Assembly: GCF_003576595.1 (NCBI RefSeq) | Contig: NZ_NQOU01000001.1 | Span: 932,337 to 996,336 of the forward strand | Direction of reading: 5' to 3' | Origin: Neopusillimonas maritima | GTDB lineage: Bacteria; Pseudomonadota; Gammaproteobacteria; Burkholderiales; Burkholderiaceae_B | DNA length: 64,000 nt | In this document: piece after piece, positions 1 to 7,929 of the stretch | Layout: every line of letters starts with the position of its first letter | Numbering within the stretch: position 1 is the first letter of the stretch | Translations under genes and position numbers: made by a program | Notes under the pieces: generated by a model | What the model was told of the DNA's origin: nothing | Database searches by the model: none | Seen by the model: the letters and a program-made list of their open reading frames with translations, nothing else

Positions 1-1026
1 ATTTATTTCAAGGCCGATTGCGCCCGTTGGCTGGAAGGCCGCAATCTGGGGGTCATCTACGTCAAAAATGACAAACTGCGTGGGTTCTTTCGCATGGTGC
101 GTAGTGGCGAAGCCGGCTTTTTGGTGGTGAATACAGTGGGCGACGTTAACCGGCCTCAGGCTCACAACATTGCCGACGCGATCACCCCTGAGCTGGCCGA
201 AGAACTGGTGCGCGAGGGCATCGGCGACGCCAATGTGAAAATTGTCATCGAAGATATTGCGCGTTGGCGCGCCGTTGCCGACGTCGCCGCCACATTTTCA
301 AACCGGCGCGTATTTCTTGCCGGTGATGCGGCCCATACCATGCCACCTACAGGGGGGTTCGGCGGCAACACCGGCGTGCAAGACATGCACAACCTGTGCT
401 GGAAACTGGCACTGGTGTTGAAGGGTGTCGCCGCGCCTGCACTCCTCGACACCTACGACGCGGAACGCCGCCCGGTGGCGGCCTTAACCGTGGAACAAGC
501 CTACACCCGTTATGTGCTCAGGATCCACCCTGAACGCGACCGTGCAGGCATGCAACCGTTTGTTGACGACCTCAACATGGAAATCGGTTATTTGTACCGG
601 TCCTCGGCAATAGCGCCGATTAGGAACGACCATGCCCTTGTTTATGAGGACCCGCGCACTGCAGCAGGCAGGCCGGGAAGCCGAGCCCCCCATCTCTTGC
701 TCGAGCAGAACGGCAACACGGTTTCGGTACTTGACCTGGCATCAAAGCATCATGTCCTGCTGGTTGGCCCCGACGGCGCCAACTGGGCCAATGCAACACG
801 ACACGCCGCAAGTGCCATGCATATTCCCCTCGACACACACATCCTGAACCCGCAAAGCGTATCCCCTGAAACGATCGAACAGTTTACGCATCGGTACCAA
901 GTATCCCAAAGCGGAGCCGTCCTGATCCGACCCGACGGGTTTATTGCGTGGAAGGCAACATCGAATCAAAACGCGCAAGAGGATTTCATGAAAGATGTGT
1001 TGATCTGCGTCATGGGGAAAGGTTGA
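1..1026 (+). CDS. FAD-dependent aromatic-ring monooxygenase, C-terminal part (5' end outside window)
   Basis: The frame is open from base 1, so this is the last 341 residues of a gene that begins upstream. The GD motif of class A flavoprotein hydroxylases (VFLAGDAAHTMPP, near visible residues 104-116, followed by GGFGGNTGVQD) binds the FAD ribityl chain. Residues from about 225 to the end look like the thioredoxin-fold C-terminal domain of the phenol hydroxylase/TfdB/MhpA group, including a GRPGSRAPH stretch at its start. The family hydroxylates phenols or polyketides with NAD(P)H and oxygen in the cytoplasm. The N-terminal FAD GxGxxG motif and the substrate pocket are not visible, so the substrate cannot be named. 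The antiporter gene follows 74 bases later on the same strand. Confidence 0.85.
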   Translation: MYFKADCARWLEGRNLGVIYVKNDKLRGFFRMVRSGEAGFLVVNTVGDVNRPQAHNIADAITPELAEELVREGIGDANVKIVIEDIARWRAVADVAATFSNRRVFLAGDAAHTMPPTGGFGGNTGVQDMHNLCWKLALVLKGVAAPALLDTYDAERRPVAALTVEQAYTRYVLRIHPERDRAGMQPFVDDLNMEIGYLYRSSAIAPIRNDHALVYEDPRTAAGRPGSRAPHLLLEQNGNTVSVLDLASKHHVLLVGPDGANWANATRHAASAMHIPLDTHILNPQSVSPETIEQFTHRYQVSQSGAVLIRPDGFIAWKATSNQNAQEDFMKDVLICVMGKG

Positions 1027-1100
1027 TTCAGGGTTCAGATTCCGCGCAACATAGCCTAAACTGAGCATAAATTTCCCACACCCCCCGTTTACAAAAAACG

Positions 1101-2765
1101 ATGCCTGAAATTTATGCTGAATTCGCCCTCATACTGATTATTGCCGCGATTGCCGGCGCCCTTGGGCTTAAGCTTAAGCAACCGTTAATCATCACGTACA
1201 TTGTTGTCGGTATTCTTGTAGGGCCTGCGGCATTCGGCTTTGTTTCCGCGCACTCCCAAATTGAACTGCTGGCCCAAATTGGTATTACGGTACTGCTTTT
1301 TCTGGTCGGCTTGAAGCTCGATTTGAAGCAAGTCCGGCAACTTGGGCCGGTTGCTTTGGCAACCGGTCTGGGCCAATTGACTTTCACCATTATCATTGGC
1401 TTCGCACTGATCCTGCTACTGGGTAAGCCTGCCGTAGAAGCCCTTTACGTGGCGGTCGCTCTAACCTTCTCCAGCACGATTATTATCATCAAGCTTCTTT
1501 CAGACAAGCGTGAACTTGACTCACTGCACGGCCGTATCGCCGTGGGCTTCCTTATTGTTCAAGACCTTGCCGTTGTGATTGCCATGATGGTCATGAGTGC
1601 GCTTGGCATGGAACACAACACCACCAGTGACGCAATGCTGGTGGGCTTGTTGATGTTGAAAATACTCACAGCAGCGGTCTGCATGTATGCACTCATAAAA
1701 TGGGTACTGCCACAAGTCATCGGCGCCATGGCGCGTTCGCAAGAACTTTTACTTGTTTTTGCCATGGCACTGGGCACTGGCCTGGCCGCTGTGGGTGAAT
1801 GGGCGGGCTTTAGCAAAGAGGCTGGGGCGTTCCTGGCCGGATTTGCACTGGCATCCTCGGGCTATCGCGACGCTATTAACGCCCGGCTTTCAGGTATTAA
1901 AGACTTTCTGCTGCTATTCTTTTTTATTCACCTTGGGTCGCAGCTGGACTTCACAATTTTAGGCGACGAACTGTTTTCGTCGGCCATTTTGTCTGCCTTC
2001 GTTCTAATCGGCAACCCTCTTATTGTGCTGGCGATCATGGGCTACATGGGTTATCGAAAACGTACCGGCTTCATGGCCGGCTTAACCGTTGCCCAAATCA
2101 GCGAGTTCTCTATTATTTTTATCGCCATGGGAATTTCCATGGGCCATGTGGGTCAAAGCGCGCTCGGGCTCACCACCTTGGTTGGCCTGATTACGATTGC
2201 TTTATCGACCTACATGATTCTGTATTCCCAGAAACTTTACAGCGTACTCTCCCCTTTACTTTCACCGTTCGAGCGCCACAACCCATATCGTGAACTGGCG
2301 GTGGAGCAAGACAGCGACAACGAAATACGGCCCGACGTTATTGTGTTCGGCCTGGGTCGATACGGCACGCGTTTGGCGCATGGCTTAAAACATGCCGGCC
2401 TGAAAGTCGTAGGTGTCGATTTCGACCCGCAAACTGCACAAGCAAACCGGCGCCACGGCATTCCCGTGCACTACGGCGACGGGGCCGACGAAGAGTTTAT
2501 TGAAACACTGCCCTTGCATCCTGAAACCTGGGTCATCAGCACTTTGCCGGACCTGGAAGCAAACATGAATCTGCTACGCATTTTGCGCAAGCATTACCCC
2601 CAGGAGCAAGTTGCAATTGTGGCCCGCGACGAGCACTATCGTCATTTGCTAGAACAGCTCGGCGCGACCAAAGTATTCTTCCCCATTAACGATGCGGTTG
2701 ATTACACCATTGAATCCATGACCCAACTCATTCATGCAAAGGCTTGTGCCCCGCAAACTCAATGA
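1101..2765 (+). CDS. Kef-type (CPA2) cation:proton antiporter with RCK/TrkA-N domain
   Basis: This 554-residue protein has about 12 hydrophobic segments over residues 1-385, as in KefB/KefC/YbaL antiporters (family CPA2, inner membrane). A soluble TrkA-N (RCK) domain starts near residue 411 with the nucleotide-binding motif VFGLGRYG followed by an acidic residue (VGVDFDP), the pattern of an NAD(H)-binding Rossmann fold. The family exchanges K+ or Na+ for protons, and the RCK domain gates transport by nucleotide binding. ATG at 1101 begins directly with the first membrane segment. The stop codon overlaps the start of the GGDEF gene by 4 bases (ATGA), so the two are probably translationally coupled. 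Which cation is moved cannot be told. No KefF/KefG-type ancillary gene is adjacent. Confidence 0.9.
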   Translation: MPEIYAEFALILIIAAIAGALGLKLKQPLIITYIVVGILVGPAAFGFVSAHSQIELLAQIGITVLLFLVGLKLDLKQVRQLGPVALATGLGQLTFTIIIGFALILLLGKPAVEALYVAVALTFSSTIIIIKLLSDKRELDSLHGRIAVGFLIVQDLAVVIAMMVMSALGMEHNTTSDAMLVGLLMLKILTAAVCMYALIKWVLPQVIGAMARSQELLLVFAMALGTGLAAVGEWAGFSKEAGAFLAGFALASSGYRDAINARLSGIKDFLLLFFFIHLGSQLDFTILGDELFSSAILSAFVLIGNPLIVLAIMGYMGYRKRTGFMAGLTVAQISEFSIIFIAMGISMGHVGQSALGLTTLVGLITIALSTYMILYSQKLYSVLSPLLSPFERHNPYRELAVEQDSDNEIRPDVIVFGLGRYGTRLAHGLKHAGLKVVGVDFDPQTAQANRRHGIPVHYGDGADEEFIETLPLHPETWVISTLPDLEANMNLLRILRKHYPQEQVAIVARDEHYRHLLEQLGATKVFFPINDAVDYTIESMTQLIHAKACAPQTQ

Positions 2766-3790
2766 ATTTTATCGAACCGCGCACATTAGCCTTCATCATC
2801 AGCGTGCTCACGGCACTGAGCGCACTCATCCTTCTGGCAATGCGCCAAAGCTTTTCCGCAACCGTTCGGGGTGTCAACAGTTGGACAATCGGTATCTGGA
2901 TATTCCTGATTTGTAGCTTGCTCTTCAATTTCCGAGGACAACTGCATCCGTTGCTCAGTGTTGTGCTGGCCAACCTGCTTTTAATCATCAGCCTGCTGCT
3001 CATGATAAGCGGATTACTGCATTATCACGGCCGTCGGCTAAGACACCATGGACTCATCGGCATCGCCACAGTCGCCTTTACCGCCGTTATAGTCTGGTTC
3101 ACACTCGTTCAGCCCAATTTTCAATTTCGCCTTGTTTTTGTTGCCGGCATCCTGGCGTTCATTTTGGCCGGACTCGGCTACCTGGCCTTGCACGGCCGTC
3201 CCGTTACAACAGGTCGTTTTGTAACGGGTGCGGCATTTCTGTTGGGCGCCGTCACGTGCTTTTTGCGTGCCCTGAGTGTGACTTTAAATTTTGATCGACC
3301 CAATACCTTTTTTGATTTAAGCAGCCTTCAGGTGCTCTACCTGGGCGCCTTCAGCGTGACATTTTTTATCGGCACACTGGGGTTCATTCTGATGATTAAC
3401 GAACGCCTCAGAGAAATACTGCAATACAACGCAGAGCACGATGAATTGTCGGCAGCCCTGACACGACGCGCCTTCTTCGAAAAAACTAAAGCAGAACTAT
3501 CAAACAGCCGAAAATCCGGAAAACCAGTGTCCGTCCTCATTCTGGATCTTGATAACTTCAAACAAATCAATGACGCTTACGGCCACCATTTCGGCGATCA
3601 AGTCATTGTGGATTTTTGCGATACGGTACGCTCTGTGTTGCGCCCTAACGATGTATTAGGGCGATACGGCGGCGAAGAATTTGTCGTTTTGTTGCCCGAA
3701 ACCGATAGCCTGCTTATTCGCGCCGACAAAGCGCTGTACCGTGCAAAAGGCCAAGGCCGTGACCGCATTGAAGTGGCGCAAAGCAACTGA
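2762..3790 (+). CDS. Membrane GGDEF protein with an internally shortened catalytic domain
   Basis: I chose ATG 2762, which overlaps the antiporter stop as ATGA, over a TTG six codons earlier; this gives 342 residues. Residues 1-215 hold about seven hydrophobic segments (MASE-like sensor region). The GGDEF domain follows from about residue 222: HDELSAALTRRAF, the metal-binding LDLDNFKQIND, and an intact GGEEF at 303-307. After LLPETD the sequence goes straight to SLLIRADKALYRAKGQGRD, which normally lies about 57 residues after GGEEF; here the gap is 9. About 48 residues, including the strand with the usual SIGVA motif, are missing in frame. Known GGDEF domains make cyclic-di-GMP. Whether this one folds or works is doubtful. 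No EAL or HD-GYP domain is present. Confidence 0.85.
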   Translation: MNFIEPRTLAFIISVLTALSALILLAMRQSFSATVRGVNSWTIGIWIFLICSLLFNFRGQLHPLLSVVLANLLLIISLLLMISGLLHYHGRRLRHHGLIGIATVAFTAVIVWFTLVQPNFQFRLVFVAGILAFILAGLGYLALHGRPVTTGRFVTGAAFLLGAVTCFLRALSVTLNFDRPNTFFDLSSLQVLYLGAFSVTFFIGTLGFILMINERLREILQYNAEHDELSAALTRRAFFEKTKAELSNSRKSGKPVSVLILDLDNFKQINDAYGHHFGDQVIVDFCDTVRSVLRPNDVLGRYGGEEFVVLLPETDSLLIRADKALYRAKGQGRDRIEVAQSN

Positions 3791-3826
3791 ACGTGATTAA
3801 TTCTCTGTCATCAACAAGGTTTTGTT

Positions 3827-4855
3827 ATGCCCTTTAAGAACGCACGCAGTCATTCATCAACTAAAGAAAGCACCGACCATTCATTTGCGCTGAAAATCGC
3901 AATTGCACTTTTCGTCGGTGTATTTGGCCAGGCTGCTTTCGCAACACCTGCCGGGGCACCGCAACCCGCTCTGCGAGTTACCGAAATTTCACAAACAACC
4001 CACCCATTCGAAACCTTATATTGTGCCCGTCAACCAGCGCAATACCGGTTTCTGGGCGACGCCCTTGAGTTAGTCGTAAACAATGAAAGCCGCATTTTGA
4101 TGCCCGCCATGGCGGCGTCGGGCGCCCGTTATGTTGCCCCGGGCGACCCTACAACAGAGTTCTGGGGCAAAGGTGCATTGGCCAACGTTACCTGGTCAGA
4201 CCAAGCACTCCCTGTTTGCGCTCCGGCCGGCACCCTTATTCCGCCCTATAAAGCCTCTGGAAACGAGCCATTCTGGAGCCTGGCCTTTGATGGCTGGGAC
4301 GCCACCCTGACACAACCCGGCAAAGCGCCGCTTACGCAAAACGCCCAAATCAGCGACACCCGAACAAAGGGCCAAACCCTTGTAGCGGGCAGTGGCGCCA
4401 ATATGCTAAAGCTAACGGTGGAAGAAGCTTTATGCGTTGACACGATGAGCGGCATGTCCTACCCGCAACACGCCGAACTGCAATACCAATCAAACACATG
4501 GCAAGGTTGTGGCGGTGATCCGAACCGATTACTTCAAGGGGTAACCTGGCGGGTTGCGCAGTTAAACGGCCACGAAATAAACGCGCAGACAAGGCCGGAA
4601 ATCCATTTCATGCCCAATAACCGCATAGCCGGCAGCACCGGGTGCAACCGCTTCTTCGGCGAGTACGCACTCACCGGCGAAGGCATGCAAATAAAAGGCC
4701 TGGGCAGCACGCGCATGGCATGCAGCGAAAAGCTGATGACTCAGGAACACACCTTTCTTGGGCAGCTGAAAGACGTAAACGGGATATCTTTCGATACCGT
4801 CGATACCTTGATATTGAATACGCCCGAAGGTGAAATTCGGGCGACAGCGAATTAA
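3827..4855 (+). CDS. Secreted three-domain protein: MliC-like, COG3650-like and META/HslJ-like
   Basis: The protein has 342 residues. A hydrophobic segment at about 22-38 ending in AAFA looks like a signal peptide, so a periplasmic location is likely; there is no lipobox. Residues 58-131 match the MliC/PliC lysozyme-inhibitor pattern: YC at 65-66, the SGARY motif at 98-102, FWGKG at 112-116, and Cys131 as likely partner of Cys66. Residues about 143-230 carry the GNEPFWSL signature of COG3650 envelope proteins. Residues about 237-340 form a META (HslJ-type) domain: W..AQLNG, GSTGCNRFFGEY and TRMACSEKLMTQE. Known MliC proteins inhibit C-type lysozyme and HslJ is linked to novobiocin resistance. 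A combined envelope-protection role is inference. Confidence 0.75.
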   Translation: MPFKNARSHSSTKESTDHSFALKIAIALFVGVFGQAAFATPAGAPQPALRVTEISQTTHPFETLYCARQPAQYRFLGDALELVVNNESRILMPAMAASGARYVAPGDPTTEFWGKGALANVTWSDQALPVCAPAGTLIPPYKASGNEPFWSLAFDGWDATLTQPGKAPLTQNAQISDTRTKGQTLVAGSGANMLKLTVEEALCVDTMSGMSYPQHAELQYQSNTWQGCGGDPNRLLQGVTWRVAQLNGHEINAQTRPEIHFMPNNRIAGSTGCNRFFGEYALTGEGMQIKGLGSTRMACSEKLMTQEHTFLGQLKDVNGISFDTVDTLILNTPEGEIRATAN

Positions 4856-4888
4856 TTCAAGGATTGACGTTTATAACGACGGCAAAAA

Positions 4889-4965
<77 letters not shown>

Positions 4966-4986
4966 ACAAAAGAAAATCGCGCCCGT

Positions 4987-5952
4987 TCAGCGGTCGCGAT
5001 CAACAGCAAACGAGCAGAATTTTAGCAAAGATTCCTGCGCCGCAGAAGCAGGAAACAAACCAAGCTGCTCACGCGCCAGCTCGGCTTCTTCCACGGCCGT
5101 TTCACGTGTGTACTGCAAGGCATCGGTTTCCTGAATAGCATGCGCCACGGCCGTGAAATCGCCGTCGCCGGTGCGAATGGCTTCCTGAATAAACGCCCGC
5201 TGCTGCGCCGACCCCACCTCCATGGCACGAATCAAGGGCAACGTGGGCTTGCCTTCACGTAAATCGTCGCCCACATTTTTACCCAATGCGGCGGCGTCAC
5301 CTTCGTAATCAAGCGCATCGTCAATTAACTGGAAGGCCGTGCCGATATGCCTGCCATAAGCCGCCGCAGCCGCTTCCTGTTCGGGTGAGGCATGCGCCAC
5401 AATGGCACCCACCTGTGCTGCGGCTTCAAACAACTTCGCTGTTTTATAACGCACCACCTGCAAGTAACGCTCGAGCGACACGTCGGGGTCATGCACATTC
5501 AACAACTGCAGCACTTCGCCCTCGGCAATAATGGTGGTGGCTTTGGAAAAAACCTGCATCACCCGCATGGAGTCGGCCTCCACCATCATTTCAAAAGAGC
5601 GCGAATACAGGTAATCACCCACCAGTACGCTGGCCGCATTACCGAATACCGCATTGGCGGTGCTACGGCCGCGCCGCAAGTCGGATTCGTCGACAACATC
5701 GTCGTGCAGCAAAGTGGATGTATGAATGAACTCAACCACAGCAGCCAGCAAATGATGCATGGCCCCTTCGTATCCCAGCGCCCGCGCCACCATCAGGAGC
5801 ATGGCCGGCCGCATACGCTTGCCGCCGGCCTGAATAATGTAATCACCAACGGTACGAATCAGTACGACATCGGAGTTCAGGCGTTCCCGAATAACCGCAT
5901 CGACGGCTTTCATGTCTTCGTTAATGGGGCTGAGCAACTCGGAGATATTCAA
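4987..5952 (-). CDS. ispB: Octaprenyl diphosphate synthase
   Basis: This trans-prenyltransferase makes the C40 side chain of ubiquinone from farnesyl and isopentenyl diphosphates in the cytoplasm. It carries the first Asp-rich motif DDVVDESDLRRG, the second Asp-rich motif IDDALDYEGD, and GGKRMRP near the N-terminus. I chose the TTG start at 5952 (321 residues, beginning MNISELLSPINEDM) because it lines up with the known IspB N-terminus; a GAG lies six bases upstream. An upstream in-frame ATG at 6030 would add 26 residues that family members lack. The gene is divergent from the DUF815 ATPase gene. The window also has ubiB, ubiJ and ubiE, but they are 30 kb away. Confidence 0.93.
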   Translation of the reverse strand: MNISELLSPINEDMKAVDAVIRERLNSDVVLIRTVGDYIIQAGGKRMRPAMLLMVARALGYEGAMHHLLAAVVEFIHTSTLLHDDVVDESDLRRGRSTANAVFGNAASVLVGDYLYSRSFEMMVEADSMRVMQVFSKATTIIAEGEVLQLLNVHDPDVSLERYLQVVRYKTAKLFEAAAQVGAIVAHASPEQEAAAAAYGRHIGTAFQLIDDALDYEGDAAALGKNVGDDLREGKPTLPLIRAMEVGSAQQRAFIQEAIRTGDGDFTAVAHAIQETDALQYTRETAVEEAELAREQLGLFPASAAQESLLKFCSFAVDRDR

Positions 5953-6089
5953 GGCAAACTCAAAATATTTGGATAAAACGGCGGAAAAGCCAAGTCCCTG
6001 ATTATACGGTGTCATGCGACCCGTTCGCATGACAGGTCCAAAATTGGCGATAATGGGGGTTTGTCGAGATACTGATCAAGAAGCACACT

Positions 6090-6971
6090 ATGCCGGAAAA
6101 CACTGCAAACAATGTCGACCTGGCTTCGCTCATGCAGCGGGCCAACCGTGTTCTTGCGCAACTGGAGGCCTGGCTGCCACCGGCGCCCCCCGAGGTCGAT
6201 TGGTCGGCCCATGCCTATCGCTGGCGCAAACGCGGCAGCCGCGGCTGGCTTGATGCCGTGCATAATATCTCGAAAATAAAAACCAACGATCTCCAGCATA
6301 TTGAGCGTCAGAAAGGCGTTATCGACCGCAACACCCGCTTCTTTTTAGCCGGTAAACCCGCGAACAATGTGCTCATGACCGGCGCACGAGGCACTGGAAA
6401 AAGCTCTTTGGTCAAAGCCATGCTTGCCCTTTATGCCGACCAGGGACTCAGACTTATTGAGGTCGATAAATCCGACCTGTCCGACCTGAGCGACATTGTG
6501 GAACAGGTTCGTAAACGTCCGGAAAAATTCATAATTTTCTGCGACGATCTTTCTTTTGAAGAGGGCGAAGCCGGCTACAAGGCGCTGAAATCGGTGCTTG
6601 ATGGCTCAATTAACGATTCAGGCGACAACGTTTTAATTTACGCCACCTCAAACCGGCGCCACCTGATGCCTGAATACATGAGCGAAAACCTGGAAGCCAA
6701 GCACCAGCCGGATGGGGAAATTCATCCCGGCGAAACCGTTGAAGAGAAAATTTCCTTATCTGAGCGCTTCGGTATCTGGCTGTCGTTTTATCCATTCAAG
6801 CAAGATGATTACCTGGACATCGTGCATCATTGGTTGCACGAGCTCGGCTGCCCGGCGTCCGACATCGAGGCATGCCGCCTGGAGGCCCTGCAGTGGGCAC
6901 TGGAAAGGGGGTCGCGCTCGGGCCGTGTGGCCCATCAATTCGCCAAAGATTGGGCAGCCCGTCATGTCTAA
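6090..6971 (+). CDS. DUF815 family AAA-type ATPase
   Basis: The 293-residue protein has a Walker A motif GARGTGKS at residues 98-105 and a Walker B-like stretch IIFCDDLSFE with D152/D153. The later YATSNRRHLMPEYM segment is typical of DUF815 P-loop proteins. The cellular role of the family is not established. The last 8 bases overlap the start of the Nudix/ThiE-like gene, so translation is probably coupled. This DUF815-Nudix pairing is common near zapD and secA in betaproteobacteria (established knowledge). ATG 6090 follows the divergent ispB promoter region. Confidence 0.85.
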   Translation: MPENTANNVDLASLMQRANRVLAQLEAWLPPAPPEVDWSAHAYRWRKRGSRGWLDAVHNISKIKTNDLQHIERQKGVIDRNTRFFLAGKPANNVLMTGARGTGKSSLVKAMLALYADQGLRLIEVDKSDLSDLSDIVEQVRKRPEKFIIFCDDLSFEEGEAGYKALKSVLDGSINDSGDNVLIYATSNRRHLMPEYMSENLEAKHQPDGEIHPGETVEEKISLSERFGIWLSFYPFKQDDYLDIVHHWLHELGCPASDIEACRLEALQWALERGSRSGRVAHQFAKDWAARHV

Positions 6972-7929
6972 ACCTTTTATTGATGTCGCCGCCGGCCTGA
7001 TTTTGAAACCCGATGGCGCCTTATTGCTGGGCCAACGGCCCGCCGACAAACCGTGGCCGGGCTGGTGGGAACTCCCGGGCGGGAAAATCGAGGCCGGGGA
7101 AACCGTTCTGCAGGCCCTGGCGCGAGAGTTAAAGGAAGAACTGGACATTGAAGTAACCCACGCAACACCGTGGGTGACGTATGTCCATGAGTACCCAAAA
7201 AACATCGTGCGCCTGGCGTTTTGCAAGGTAACCGGTTGGAATGGAAACCCTACCGGCCTGGAAGGGCAAAACCTGGCCTGGGTCGATCCGCAGGCACCCA
7301 TAGCGGTTGGGCCGTTATTGCCGGCCACCGAACCCCCACTGCGTTGGCTGAAACTGCCTTCCCAGTACCTCGTCACAAGCATTCAACATCCTGAAAACCT
7401 TGAGCCTTATTTGGCAAAACTCAAAAAAGCTATTAATCGCGGCGTCCGCCTGGTTCAGTTTCGTGAACCCGAATGGGCGGCATCCGGGCACGCCGGCTCC
7501 CTGCATCAGGCTTTTGAGCACGTCCTGGCTGTTTGCCGGGCAACAGGGGCACAATGCTTGTTAAACAGTGTTCACCCTCAGGCATGGTGGGCACAAGCCG
7601 ACGGTGTTCATCTTCGGGCGCAAGACATGCTAAGTTTCAAACGGGATGTATTTCCCGAACAATATTTATGCGGAGTTTCCGTTCATAATCAGGCCGAACT
7701 GGAACAGGCAAAGCAGCTTGATGCCGACTTTGTTGTCTTGGGCCATGTATGCCCCACTCCCTCTCACCCCCTGGAAAGCGCCATGGGCTGGGCAGAATTT
7801 GCGGAACTGGCCGGCCAAGCTGGGCGCCCGGTTTTTGCCATTGGCGGGCAGTCTGCCCAAACCATGGCAATAGCGCAAGAACACGGAGCGCATGGCATTG
7901 CCGCTATTCGCGGACTTCTGCCGGAATAG
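6964..7929 (+). CDS. Nudix hydrolase (MutT-like) fused to a ThiE/TenI-like domain
   Basis: The start is ATG 6964 (MSKPFIDVAAG), inside the last codons of the DUF815 gene. Residues 1-128 are a MutT-type Nudix domain. The Nudix box fits G40-x5-E46-x7-R54E55-x-x-E58E59, and the usual glycine after EE is Asp61 here, a mild deviation. Residues from about 131 to 321 resemble ThiE/TenI: VRLVQFRE, ADGVHLRAQD, CGVSVHN, VLGHVCPTPSHP and FAIGG. MutT hydrolyses 8-oxo-dGTP in nucleotide-pool cleansing. The ThiE-like half has Arg where thiamine phosphate synthases usually have Gly after DGVHL, so it may not make thiamine phosphate. Nudix-ThiE fusions are known in proteobacteria; the joint function is unsettled. 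Confidence 0.88.
   Translation: MSKPFIDVAAGLILKPDGALLLGQRPADKPWPGWWELPGGKIEAGETVLQALARELKEELDIEVTHATPWVTYVHEYPKNIVRLAFCKVTGWNGNPTGLEGQNLAWVDPQAPIAVGPLLPATEPPLRWLKLPSQYLVTSIQHPENLEPYLAKLKKAINRGVRLVQFREPEWAASGHAGSLHQAFEHVLAVCRATGAQCLLNSVHPQAWWAQADGVHLRAQDMLSFKRDVFPEQYLCGVSVHNQAELEQAKQLDADFVVLGHVCPTPSHPLESAMGWAEFAELAGQAGRPVFAIGGQSAQTMAIAQEHGAHGIAAIRGLLPE

Noticed and set aside
3690-3720. Frameshift or pseudogene as explanation for the short GGDEF domain
   Set aside because: The reading frame continues without stop through a well-conserved C-terminal helix on the same frame, so the change is a clean in-frame deletion.
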